Made by a program: the position numbers and the translations under genes. Under the pieces are notes generated by a model. It was not told the origin of the DNA. It did no database searches and saw only the letters and a list, made by a program, of their open reading frames with translations. Shown here one piece after another: positions 26,021 through 34,560 of a stretch of 64,000 nt of DNA. Each line of letters opens with the position of its first letter. Positions within the stretch are counted from its first letter, which is position 1. Source of the stretch: Inquilinus sp052078665 (GTDB lineage Bacteria > Pseudomonadota > Alphaproteobacteria > DSM-16000 > Inquilinaceae); contig NZ_JBQJIK010000029.1 in NCBI RefSeq assembly GCF_052078665.1, forward strand, positions 22,294 to 86,293, read 5' to 3'.

Positions 26021-27736
26021 ATGGTCACATATGTGCATAACAAGGCTCGGGCCAAGAAGTCTGTGGCCTGGATCGAGGAGACGCAGCGCAACGGTGCCGA
26101 GTGCTGCATCGCGCTGGCCCATCTCGGGTTTGAGGGCCAGTCGGTTGCGCTTGTCATGCCGTCGGGACTCAGCGGGCTGACGAAAAAGCTGCAGATCATG
26201 GACTATGAAGGAAAGCCGAAAAAGATCACTACAAAGAAAGAAAAGGATCAATACAAACTCATAGCGATTGGTCTGGCGAGGCTGGGCCCGGACAATATTC
26301 TGAACGTGAGGCTGAAGAAAGGCAGTGCGCAGTCGCTCCACAAGGGCCTTAGGGAATATTTCAGAGGCGGATTTGGACTAGAAGTCCCCTATGATTCGAT
26401 CGGTACGGAGACCAATCTTCCGGAGGATCAGGAGAACCTCTTTACTCAGACAGAGGCGGAGAACCAACAGAAGTTCTCGTCCGAGGAGGCCGAGGCCGAT
26501 CAGCCGGCGAGCGTCGCTGAACAGCCCATCTCGCCGGTCGGCAAGGACTCGGACTCGGACTCGGAAGGCTCACCGATCCTGACGCCCACGGCCAGCGAGG
26601 CCGGGGATGAAGACGTCCCCGAAGAGGATCTGACGGAGGGCGTGGAGGAGTCGGACAGCAAGGACGAGGAAGGGGATGACAAGCCCCTCTCGGACGAGCT
26701 GAAGCAGGGCGTCGCCGCCGCGTCGGCGACGATCGCCGGCCACGCCATCAGCCTGAGCCGCCAGATCGGGGCGGGGCAGAAGGCCGAGCTAGGCCCGCTG
26801 ACCGAGAAGATCACGGCCTGGCTCGAGGACATGCTGGCCGCCCTGCCGCCGGAAGAGCGGGAGATGGCCCTGCACAACTTCACCTGCCGGTTGCTGATCA
26901 TGCTGGCCTACCCCGAGAATCTGCGGAATCTCCAATATGTGGACGACACTCCGGCGGCCGACGACGGCGAACAGGACAAGCCCGGCCGCGAGAAGCTCCT
27001 GGTGGACGGCATCGATCTCGACAGCGTCTCGACCGACGATCTCACCCAGGAGGAGGTGACGGAGAAGCTGTTCAAGCTGGCCAAGGTGCGGGCCCAGCAG
27101 CGCCCTCTCCCCTATAACCTGGACCGGGCGAGCCGCACCCGGATCGAGGGCATGGTGGCGTCGGGTTGGCCCAAGGAGGACGGCGATGCGGACGGCAAGC
27201 GCAAGGCTGTGCAGCGCCTGATTGCCGTCACGCAGCAGATGTTCGAGAAGGACGACCAACTGGCCGGCCTGCTCGGCTTCAAGAAGACGGAGACGGCCCA
27301 AGGGGACGATCTCGTCGCCAGCCTGGTCGTAAGCATCCGGGAGGTGTGGGAGGCGCACCGCAACGCCGCCATCAAGCAGAAGGACGAGGTGAGGCACAAG
27401 GTCGGCCAGATCGTCAAGGTGGAGGCCCTTGGCGGCACCTGGGCGCATGTCGAGGACATCTTCCTGCAGATCGACGGCGAGATCTCCGATCAGCTCGGGG
27501 CCATCATCGGGCAGGAGGGCGAGGCCAGGGCGAAGGCGATCGAGGTGGTGGCGGACACGGTCCGGACGAATCTCGGCTATCTCGACGGCAACAACATCGT
27601 CGATCTGCTCGATGACCCGCCGTTCGACATCGGCCAGGGCGCCGTCGGCGAGACGCTGCGGGAGGGGCTCTCCGGCGTCAGCAACGGTCTGGAGCGGATC
27701 GCATCGGTGGGTGCCACTGCCGCGGCCGGGGCATAG
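26021..27736 (+). CDS. unrecognised 571-aa T6SS-linked protein with acidic linker
   Basis: I do not recognise this family. ATG 26021 has AGAGAGG in front. Residues 1-130 form a compact basic domain with no signal peptide (VAWIEETQRNGAECCIALAHLG, many Lys at 55-80). Residues 130-228 are a very acidic, Ser/Thr-rich, probably disordered linker. Residues 230-571 are mostly helical and charged, with a small-residue C-terminus. The 5' third is clearly less GC-rich and uses codons such as AAA, ATA and CTA that neighbours avoid. It sits between tagF and pppA, 59 nt after tagF. It could be a T6SS effector, adaptor or a phosphorylated regulator; all of these are inferences. Confidence 0.75.
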   Translation: MVTYVHNKARAKKSVAWIEETQRNGAECCIALAHLGFEGQSVALVMPSGLSGLTKKLQIMDYEGKPKKITTKKEKDQYKLIAIGLARLGPDNILNVRLKKGSAQSLHKGLREYFRGGFGLEVPYDSIGTETNLPEDQENLFTQTEAENQQKFSSEEAEADQPASVAEQPISPVGKDSDSDSEGSPILTPTASEAGDEDVPEEDLTEGVEESDSKDEEGDDKPLSDELKQGVAAASATIAGHAISLSRQIGAGQKAELGPLTEKITAWLEDMLAALPPEEREMALHNFTCRLLIMLAYPENLRNLQYVDDTPAADDGEQDKPGREKLLVDGIDLDSVSTDDLTQEEVTEKLFKLAKVRAQQRPLPYNLDRASRTRIEGMVASGWPKEDGDADGKRKAVQRLIAVTQQMFEKDDQLAGLLGFKKTETAQGDDLVASLVVSIREVWEAHRNAAIKQKDEVRHKVGQIVKVEALGGTWAHVEDIFLQIDGEISDQLGAIIGQEGEARAKAIEVVADTVRTNLGYLDGNNIVDLLDDPPFDIGQGAVGETLREGLSGVSNGLERIASVGATAAAGA

Positions 27737-27743
27737 ACCCTCG

Positions 27744-27778
27744 CCGGGCCGGTCTCCGCAACCCGGAGACCGGCCCGG
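27744..27778. terminator. bidirectional terminator after the 571-aa gene
   Basis: A perfect 14-bp stem (27744-27757 with 27765-27778) encloses a 7-nt loop, 8 nt after the stop of the 571-aa gene. pppA converges on it, ending at 27836. The stem is strong but the following T run is poor. Confidence 0.72.
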
Positions 27779-27835
27779 GATCGATCCGGCGAAACAGCGG
27801 CAGATGCCGCGCGATGGACGGTACGGTCGCCGGTA

Positions 27836-28549
27836 TCAGGCGTCCGCAAGATCGGCGAGGACGACGAGGGTGACGTTGTCGGGGGCGCCGCGCGCCAGCG
27901 CCAGCTCCAGCAGCGCGGCCGACGCCTCCGCGCAGGGCAAGGCGGCCAGGCGATCCGCGATCTCGGCATCGGCGACGACATTGCTCAGGCCGTCGCTGCA
28001 CAGCAGATAGACGTCGCCGGGCCGGCTGTCGCCCTGCACCAGGTCGAGCTCGAGCGGCCCCGAGGCGCCGACCGCGCGGGTGATCACATTGGCGCCGGGA
28101 TGGCGGCGGCCCTGCTCGGGCGTCAGGCTGCCGCTGTCGATCAGGCGCTGGACATAGGAATGATCGCGGGTGAGCTGCCGCAGCACCCCGTCGCGCAGCC
28201 GGTACAGCCGGCTGTCCCCCGCCCACAGGCAGGTGAAGCGGCCGTCCCGCACGACCAGGACGACCACCGTCGCGCCGATCACCGCGCCGTCGCCGAGGCT
28301 GGCGGCCTCGGCCAGCAGCGCCCGGTGGGCCGCGGTGAGCCGGGCGCGGATCTCCTCGATCGGGGTGTGGCCCTGCGCCAGGGCGTCCATGACCGTGCGG
28401 CTGGCGTGATCGCCCCGCAGATGGCCGCCCATGCCGTCGGCGATGGCCCAGAGGCCCTGCTCGGGCCGCAGGAGGAACGCATCCTCATTATGCTGGCGGA
28501 CGGCGCCGGCATCGGTTTTCGCCGCCCAGTCGTATCGATGCTCGACCAT
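27836..28549 (-). CDS. pppA: T6SS PP2C-family phosphatase PppA
   Basis: 237 aa with a complete PP2C domain and no membrane segment. Metal-binding motifs are all present: NEDAF (D23), ADGMGGH (D38), WAGDSRLYR, CSDGLSN (D186) and PDNVT (D224). It removes the phosphate that PpkA places on Fha and so resets the secretion machine. It serves as the active reference for the degenerate PP2C-like domain encoded at 2503-3867, with which it shares the RPE-x-GLWA block. It is read toward the T6SS operon, from a 300-bp region shared with the next, divergent operon. Confidence 0.95.
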   Translation of the reverse strand: MVEHRYDWAAKTDAGAVRQHNEDAFLLRPEQGLWAIADGMGGHLRGDHASRTVMDALAQGHTPIEEIRARLTAAHRALLAEAASLGDGAVIGATVVVLVVRDGRFTCLWAGDSRLYRLRDGVLRQLTRDHSYVQRLIDSGSLTPEQGRRHPGANVITRAVGASGPLELDLVQGDSRPGDVYLLCSDGLSNVVADAEIADRLAALPCAEASAALLELALARGAPDNVTLVVLADLADA

Positions 28550-28849
28550 GCGGCTACCAGGCCTGAGGGGCCTTGCCGATCGTCGGCTCCGGGGAAGGGG
28601 CGCTGCCGCTGGTCCGGCCCGCTCGGTCTCGCCGCAACCGTTCCTCCTGCTTCGCCTGTGCGCTCGCCATGGGCCATCTTAGCCAGGCCCCGGGCAGTTT
28701 CGCTTCATGCGCAGTCGGTATGGTGGTATGTCTCCGGGCGGCATGGCGCCTTCGGCGGATGGGGTGGTATTTCCTATGCTTTTGCCGCTCACCGCCATGT
28801 TCAATCGCATGGAGACAGATCTGACCGAACTCGCGGGCGAGGTTACGCG
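28550..28849. promoter_or_regulatory. divergent pppA / virG-like control region
   Basis: The 300-bp gap has a GC-rich half near pppA and a less GC-rich half (about 28690-28820) near the response-regulator gene, where its promoter should be. Several GGTGGTAT-like words recur (around 28721 and 28766), but I cannot name a site. GAGG lies about 10 nt before the GTG start at 28850. Confidence 0.45.
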
Positions 28850-29566
28850 GTGAAACGTATTCTCGTGGTCGACGACGATCCGGCGATGCGCGACGTGATC
28901 TGTGAATACCTCGATCGCCATGATTTCGAGGCCCGGCCGGCCGCATCCGGCGCGGCGATGACGCGGATCCTGGGCACGGAGGACATCGACCTGATCATCC
29001 TCGACCTGAAGCTGGGGCAGGAGGACGGGATGGATCTGATGCGGGGCCTGCGCACGCATTCGGACGCGCCCGTGATCCTGATCACCGGCCATCGGCTGGA
29101 GGAGATGGATCGGGTCATCGGGCTCGAGCTCGGCGCCGACGACTACCTGACGAAACCGCTGGCCTTGCGCGAGCTGGTGGCCCGGATCCGGACCGTCCTC
29201 CGGCGCCTGGAATCGGCGGGGGAACGGGCGCGCCGGCGGGAGAGCCGGGCCCGCTACCGCTTCGACGGGTGGGAGCTCGACGTCGCCCGGCGGCGCCTGA
29301 CCTCCCCGGCCGGCGCCGAGATCAGCCTGACCTCCGGCGAGTTCAACCTGCTGACGGCTTTCGTCCGGTCGCCGCAGCGGGTGATGACCCGGGAGCAGCT
29401 GCTGGTCACCAGCAGGGTGCACGACGCGGAGGTGTTCGACCGCAGCGTCGACGTGCTGGTCCTGCGCCTGCGCCGCAAGCTCGAGGCCAATCCCAGCGAC
29501 CCGGCCCTGATCCGGACCGAGCGCGGCATCGGCTATGTCTTCGCCCCCGCCGTGGAGTCGCTGTGA
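28850..29566 (+). CDS. VirG-like OmpR-family response regulator
   Basis: 238 aa from GTG 28850. The receiver domain (1-120) has the acidic cluster VVDDDP and phosphoacceptor D52 in LDLKLGQEDG. GHRLEEMDRVIGLELGADD matches the VirG helix 4 region as I recall it from Agrobacterium. The winged-helix domain (130-235) carries the stretch LTSGEFNLLTAF, then SREQLL-like TREQLL, and DRSVDVLVLRLRRKLEANPS, again VirG-like. It probably activates transcription when phosphorylated by the VirA-like kinase two genes downstream. The stop overlaps the next start (TGATG). Confidence 0.9.
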   Translation: MKRILVVDDDPAMRDVICEYLDRHDFEARPAASGAAMTRILGTEDIDLIILDLKLGQEDGMDLMRGLRTHSDAPVILITGHRLEEMDRVIGLELGADDYLTKPLALRELVARIRTVLRRLESAGERARRRESRARYRFDGWELDVARRRLTSPAGAEISLTSGEFNLLTAFVRSPQRVMTREQLLVTSRVHDAEVFDRSVDVLVLRLRRKLEANPSDPALIRTERGIGYVFAPAVESL

Positions 29567-30576
29567 TGCGCGCCGTCTCGCGAGGCCTGGCGTGGGGCGT
29601 GGCCGCCGGCCTAGCGGTGCTGGTGTTCGGCGCGGCGCTGGGGCAGGGCATCGACCCCGCCCGGGAGGAGCCGATCGCGCCGGTGGAGCCGGACCGCACC
29701 CTCGACCCGGCGAAGGTCGCGCTGGGCAAGGCGCTGTTCTCGGATGTCCGGCTGTCCGGCGGCGATGTCCGCTCCTGCGCCTCCTGCCACGAGTTCAATC
29801 GCGGCGGGGCCGACGGCCTGGCCCATTCCACCGGCGCCAACGGAGAGCTGGAGCCGTTCAACACGCCGACCGTGTTCAACGTCGCCGGCGATTTCCGCCT
29901 GAACTGGCGCGGCAACCACCGGGTGCTGGAGGCGCATAACGAGGCGGTGCTGCTGGAGCCCCGGCTGATGAATGCCCGCTGGCCCGACGTGCTGGCGAAG
30001 CTGAACAAGGATTCCGGCACCCGCAGCGCCTTCGAATCGACCTATGGCGACGGACCGACCCGCGACTCGGTGCTCGACGCGCTCGCCACCTTCCAGCGGT
30101 CGCTGTCGACGCCCAACGCCCGCTTCGACCGCTATCTGCGCGGCGACGCCACCGCCATCACCGCGGAGGAGAAGCGCGGCTACGAGCTGTTCAAGGCCTA
30201 TGGCTGCGTCGCCTGTCACCAGGGCCGCAACGTCGGCGGCAACCTGTTCCAGAAGTTCGGCATCTTCTCCGACCCCTTCTCGGGCCGCTCGGATGACGAT
30301 GTCGCCGATCAGGGCCGCTTCGCCATCACCGGCCGCGAGGCGGACCGCCGCGTGTTCCGCGTGCCCAGCCTGCGCAACGTCGCGCTGACCGCGCCCTATT
30401 TCCACGACGGCAGCGCCGACACGCTCGACGCGGCGGTGGCGATCATGGCCCAGGCCCAGCTCGGCCGCACCATGCCGCAGGAAGACCGCGACCTGATCAT
30501 CCAGTTCCTGGGCACGCTGACCGGCGAATACGAGGGCAGGCCGCTGTCTCAGATCACCGCCGCCGAGGCCCGATGA
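29566..30576 (+). CDS. dihaem cytochrome c peroxidase (CcpA/MauG family)
   Basis: 336 aa with an N-terminal signal peptide (hydrophobic 8-25) and two haem c attachment motifs, CASCH near residue 67 and CVACH near 217. Family features include the FNTPTVFNVA block, ALATFQRSLSTPNARFDRYL, and RVPSLRNVALTAPYFHDGSADTL near the C-terminus. It would sit in the periplasm and reduce peroxide or oxidise a small substrate. It overlaps both neighbours by 1 and 4 nt and so is translated with a two-component pair, which suggests redox or peroxide input to that pair. Confidence 0.93.
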   Translation: MRAVSRGLAWGVAAGLAVLVFGAALGQGIDPAREEPIAPVEPDRTLDPAKVALGKALFSDVRLSGGDVRSCASCHEFNRGGADGLAHSTGANGELEPFNTPTVFNVAGDFRLNWRGNHRVLEAHNEAVLLEPRLMNARWPDVLAKLNKDSGTRSAFESTYGDGPTRDSVLDALATFQRSLSTPNARFDRYLRGDATAITAEEKRGYELFKAYGCVACHQGRNVGGNLFQKFGIFSDPFSGRSDDDVADQGRFAITGREADRRVFRVPSLRNVALTAPYFHDGSADTLDAAVAIMAQAQLGRTMPQEDRDLIIQFLGTLTGEYEGRPLSQITAAEAR

Positions 30577-33098
30577 GGACGCTGGGCGCCGCGCTGCTGG
30601 CCCTGCTGCTGGCGCTGACCTATCTGCTGGTCCACGGCGCCACGCCAGACTCGGCGCAGCATGAGCGCACGCTGGACGCGCTGCGCTCGATCGACCTCAA
30701 CAACGCGGCGCTGCAGCGCGACGTGCTGCGGTCCCGCACCGGGCTGCTGCGCACCTACGACCCCCTGGTGCAGTCCGTGGCGGCGCTGCGGCAGGCGGCG
30801 GCCAGCCTGAAAACCGCCGGCGACATCGCCGACGGCGACGCGCGCACCGCCATCGACCAGGACGCGGCGCAGCTGATCGCGGGGGTCGACGACCAGGAAG
30901 GGCTGGTCGACGACTTCAAATCCAGCAACGCGCTGCTGCAGAACTCGCTCAGCTTCTTCAACCATACGGCCCGGCAGCTCGACCAGGCGGAGGGTGTGCG
31001 GCAGACCGTCCTGGAGTCGGAGATCGGCAGCCTGGCCAGCGCCATGCTGCTGTTCGCCGCCGACCCCAGAAGCGAGATGGCGGCCGAGCTGTCGGCCGCG
31101 CTCGACCGGCTGCGCAACCTGGCCGTCCCGGCCGCCGCGGCCCCGGGCGTCGACGCCCTGGTCACGCACGGGCACCTGATCCTCGCCACCCTGCCGACCG
31201 TCGACGGTCTGGTCGTCCGCCTGCAGGCCGCGCCGATCGCGGAGCAGGCGCAGACGATCAAGCAGGCCTATTTCTCCGCCTATGGAAGGGCGGCGACGTG
31301 GGCCCTGTATTTCCGCCTCCTGCTCTACGCCGCGGCGGTCGGCCTGGGGACCTATGTCTGCTACCTGTTCCTGCGGCTGCGGGCCAATGCGCGGGCGCTG
31401 GAGAAGCGCCTCGCCCTGGAAAACCTGATCGCCACGATCTCGACCGACTTCATCAACCTGCCCAGGACCAGCCTCGATGACGGCATCGAACAGGGCCTGG
31501 CGCGGCTGGCCGAGCATATGCTGTTCGACCGCGCCCATATCTTCGTCTGGGGGGGCGACACGGCGCCCGGCGACCGCGAGTACGCGTGGTCGCAGGCCCA
31601 GGTCCCGAACACGGCCGACACCGGGCGGATGCTGCTCGATCTCGCGATTGATTGGCCGATCTCGGCCGCGGTCGATGACGGGACGATCCATGTTCCGTCC
31701 GTCGTCGCGCTGCCGGACGGGCCGATCAAGGACCGCCTGGCGCTGCTCGGCCTCCGCTCCTGGCTGTCGATCCCGCTGGGCAAGGCCGGCAGCCGCTCCG
31801 GCGTGCTGATGTTCGAGGGCGTGACGGCCGAGAAGCGCTGGTCGGCGGCCGACGTCACCCTGCTGCGCACCGCGGCCGAAAGCTTCGCCAACGCGATCGA
31901 GCGGGAGCGGGGCGAGGTCCGGCGCGAGGCGCTGGAAACCCAGCTGGCCCAGTCGCAGCGGCTGGAATCGCTCGGCGCCCTGGCCGGCGGCATCGCCCAT
32001 GAGTTCAACAACATCCTGGGCGCCATCCTCGGATACGGCGAGCTGGCGCTGTCGACGCTGACGCGCACCGGTTCGACCCAGCAATATGTGAAGCAGATCA
32101 TGACCGCGGGGACGCGGGCGCAGTCGGTGATCGACCAGATCCTGGCCTTCAGCCGCCGCTGCGAACGCCGCTACCGCGCCATCCACCCCGAACCCGTGGT
32201 CGCCGAGGCGCTGGAGTTGCTGCGCGCGTCCCTGCCCCCGTCGATCGCTCTGCATCGGCGATTCGCGGCCGGGGACGCGGCGATCCTCGGCGACGTCACC
32301 GAGCTGCAGCAGATCGTCATGAATCTCTGCACCAACGCCTCGCACGCCATGGCCGGGCACGGCCGGATCGAGATCGGCCTCGACCTGGCCCGCATCCCGT
32401 CGGACGCGGTGCTGTCGCACGGGCCTCTGGGGGCCGGCGACTATGTGCGGCTCAGCGTGACCGATTTCGGCCACGGCATCGACGCGGCCGTGATGAAGCG
32501 GATCTTCGAGCCCTTCTTCACCACCAAGGCGGTGGGCAGCGGCACCGGCCTCGGCCTGCCGACGGTGTACGGCATCGTCACCGGGCAGGGCGGCGCCATG
32601 AATGTGGAGAGCCGGCCCGGCGCCGGCAGCACCTTCGAGGCCTATCTGCCCCTGACCGAGGAACCGGTGGTGGATGAGGAGGAGATCGCCGAGGCATCGG
32701 CCTTGTGGGGGCGCGGCGAGACCATCCTCGTGGTCGATGACGAGACGCCGCTGGTGCTGCTGCTGGAGGAGATGCTGGCCGCCCTGCGCTACGAGCCGGT
32801 CGGCTTCGACAGCAGCGCCGCCGCCCTGGCCGCCTTCCGCGCCGACCCCGACCGCTTCGACCTGGTCCTGACCGACGCGCTGATGCCGGAGGTGACGGGG
32901 ATCGCGCTGGCCGCCGAGGTGCATCGCCTCCGTCCCGGCCTGCCGATCCTGCTGATGACCGGCCATTTCGGCGGCCTCGATGCCGCCGAGATCGAGGCGG
33001 CCGGGATCCTCAAGGTCCTCCGGAAGCCGCTGCGGTCGCGGCTGCTGGCGGAAAGCCTGTCCTCGTGCCTGGCGCCCGCGGACAGCGAGCACGTCTGA
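30573..33098 (+). CDS. VirA-like hybrid histidine kinase
   Basis: 841 aa. An N-terminal membrane helix (about 5-22) precedes a long helical periplasmic region of the DAHL type (about 25-230, with LDALRSIDLNNAALQRDVL). A second helix (about 245-265) and a GAF-like domain (about 280-445) follow. The kinase core has the H-box GGIAHEFNNI with H476, an N-box and FFTTKAVGSGTGLGL. A C-terminal receiver (about 720-835) has D768 in LTDALMPE. Agrobacterium VirA has the same order, similar length (829 aa) and its phospho-His at 474. It likely phosphorylates the response regulator encoded at 28850-29566. The ATG overlaps the peroxidase stop (ATGA). Confidence 0.9.
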   Translation: MRTLGAALLALLLALTYLLVHGATPDSAQHERTLDALRSIDLNNAALQRDVLRSRTGLLRTYDPLVQSVAALRQAAASLKTAGDIADGDARTAIDQDAAQLIAGVDDQEGLVDDFKSSNALLQNSLSFFNHTARQLDQAEGVRQTVLESEIGSLASAMLLFAADPRSEMAAELSAALDRLRNLAVPAAAAPGVDALVTHGHLILATLPTVDGLVVRLQAAPIAEQAQTIKQAYFSAYGRAATWALYFRLLLYAAAVGLGTYVCYLFLRLRANARALEKRLALENLIATISTDFINLPRTSLDDGIEQGLARLAEHMLFDRAHIFVWGGDTAPGDREYAWSQAQVPNTADTGRMLLDLAIDWPISAAVDDGTIHVPSVVALPDGPIKDRLALLGLRSWLSIPLGKAGSRSGVLMFEGVTAEKRWSAADVTLLRTAAESFANAIERERGEVRREALETQLAQSQRLESLGALAGGIAHEFNNILGAILGYGELALSTLTRTGSTQQYVKQIMTAGTRAQSVIDQILAFSRRCERRYRAIHPEPVVAEALELLRASLPPSIALHRRFAAGDAAILGDVTELQQIVMNLCTNASHAMAGHGRIEIGLDLARIPSDAVLSHGPLGAGDYVRLSVTDFGHGIDAAVMKRIFEPFFTTKAVGSGTGLGLPTVYGIVTGQGGAMNVESRPGAGSTFEAYLPLTEEPVVDEEEIAEASALWGRGETILVVDDETPLVLLLEEMLAALRYEPVGFDSSAAALAAFRADPDRFDLVLTDALMPEVTGIALAAEVHRLRPGLPILLMTGHFGGLDAAEIEAAGILKVLRKPLRSRLLAESLSSCLAPADSEHV

Positions 33099-33103
33099 GG
33101 CGG

Positions 33104-33143
33104 CCGGGCCGGTCGTCCCGGCCCGGCATGATCCGCAGGATCA
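33104..33143. terminator. hairpins between convergent genes
   Basis: GCCGGGC (33104-33110) pairs with GCCCGGC (33121-33127), and TGATCC (33129-33134) pairs with GGATCA (33138-33143). These two stems fill the 42-bp space between the kinase stop and the LysR stop and are likely to end both transcripts. Confidence 0.55.
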
Positions 33144-34184
33144 GGACGCCGACGCGTCGCCCGACCCCATCGCCTGGCTGCCCTGCACCGCCGCCAGCGC
33201 CGCGGCCGCGATCTCGCCGCGCAGCCAGCTGTGGTCCGGGTCGCGATGGCGCCGCTCGTGCCAGATCAGCGCCACCTCGTAGGGCGGCAGCTCCAGCGGC
33301 GGCTCGACGACCGCGAGCGGCATCATGGCGGCGATGCGGGTGGCGACGCGATGGGGCACGGTCAGCACCAGGTCGGTCTCGGCGATCATCGCCGGCGCCG
33401 TCAGCATGTTGGGCACCAGCATCGGGTCGCGATCCGGCAGGTTCAGCTTGGCGAGCCCGTCATAGACCTGGCCGAAGCCGTCCTCGGAGCCCGAGGCGAT
33501 CACGGCATGGCGCAGTCTCGAGAAGCTTTCGATGGTCCATTCCTGCGCCAGGGCCGGATGGTCCTGCCGCAGCAGGCAGGCAAAGCGGTCGGAGTACAGG
33601 CTGCGCCGGAAATAGCCGGGCGGGGTGTCGCCGATCTGCCCGACGGCGAGGTCGATCTCGCCCAGCTCGAGCCGCCGCAGCGCGCCGGCCAGCAGCGGAT
33701 CGGTGACGACGTCGAGCAGGGGCGCGCGCTCGCGCAGCCGCGGCAGCAGGCGCGGCAGCAGCACCAGCGCCTGGTGGTCGGGCATCGCCATCGTCGCCTT
33801 CGACCGCCATTCCCCGGGGGCGAAGCTGCGGGTCGTCACCATCTCGCGGATCGCCTCCAGCACCGACGGCAGCGCTGTGGCAAGGCGCTCGCCGCGCGGC
33901 GTCGGCGCCAGGCCGGTCGAGGTGCGGACCAGGATCTCGTCGTTGAACATGCCGCGCAGCCTGGACAGCGCCCGGCTCATCGCCGGCTGGCTCTGGCCGA
34001 CATGCTGGGCGGCGTGGGTGACGTTGCGGTGCTCCAGCAGCGCGTCGAGCGCCACCAGAAGATTCAAGTCGACCGAGGCCAGATTCGGCATCGTCCGTTG
34101 CGGTGCGGCCTGGCGGCCGCCGACGATCAGGGCCGGCTGCGGCCGCTCCATCGAGGTCTTCCGGGTGAAAGCGAGTTCGGACAT
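33141..34184 (-). CDS. LysR-family transcriptional regulator
   Basis: 347 aa from ATG 34184, chosen because GAGGGGAG lies just upstream. An Arg/Pro-containing tail of about 30 residues precedes the winged helix-turn-helix: LNLLVALDALLEHRNVTHAAQHVGQSQPAMSRALSRLRGMF. The substrate-binding domain follows, with ALRRLELGEIDLAVGQ. The domain style (MPDHQALVLLPRLLPRL) is of the NodD/PcpR-like type. The effector is unknown. It is not divergent from a target gene; the next gene upstream is the udh-like gene read in the same direction. Confidence 0.92.
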   Translation of the reverse strand: MSELAFTRKTSMERPQPALIVGGRQAAPQRTMPNLASVDLNLLVALDALLEHRNVTHAAQHVGQSQPAMSRALSRLRGMFNDEILVRTSTGLAPTPRGERLATALPSVLEAIREMVTTRSFAPGEWRSKATMAMPDHQALVLLPRLLPRLRERAPLLDVVTDPLLAGALRRLELGEIDLAVGQIGDTPPGYFRRSLYSDRFACLLRQDHPALAQEWTIESFSRLRHAVIASGSEDGFGQVYDGLAKLNLPDRDPMLVPNMLTAPAMIAETDLVLTVPHRVATRIAAMMPLAVVEPPLELPPYEVALIWHERRHRDPDHSWLRGEIAAAALAAVQGSQAMGSGDASAS

Positions 34185-34560
34185 GGTTCTCCCCTCTCGC
34201 AGGAGAGGCCCGTGGGGATGGGCGCTCCTGTGACGGAACAGACGGGTCGTGGTGATGCCTGTCCGGCAGTGGCCCGCCGGTCGGCTCGTGCTGATGTCGC
34301 CGGACCGGGAGGGCCCCCGATCCGGGCCGGTGGGAACCACCGGCTGCAGGAGCCAAGTGTCGTCAGCCGCGTTAATTGCGGATTTCAGAACCGGCCGAAA
34401 TCGTTACAGATGAAATCCGGCGCCCGCTGCTGTTCCCGCGGGAACAGATGCGTCTCGGATGCGTCCTCAGGGACAGCCTGGCGCCGGTGCCTAAATTGCC
34501 CGCGCCGGGTCCGGCTTGTGAACATCCGTCAGGCACATGGTGGCATCCGGTTTGGGGTCG
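34185..34560. promoter_or_regulatory. 376-bp intergenic region with two strong dyads
   Basis: No gene is apparent. It lies after the udh-like gene and before LysR, both leftward. CTGTTCCCGCGGGAACAG at 34430-34447 is a perfect 18-bp palindrome without a loop, more like a protein site than a terminator. CGGATTTCA (34379-34387) and TGAAATCCG (34411-34419) form a perfect 9-bp inverted repeat 23 nt apart. Either may control the LysR gene. Confidence 0.55.

Noticed and set aside
28554..28670. Possible 38-aa protein just upstream of pppA (MASAQAKQEERLRRD...)
   Set aside because: Its position is suggestive, but there is no ribosome site, no known family and the sequence is of the type produced by random GC-rich frames.
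17245..34390. Shared word GATTTCAGAA at 17245 and 34381 as a common regulator site
   Set aside because: Only two copies, in different symmetry contexts; chance is a sufficient explanation.
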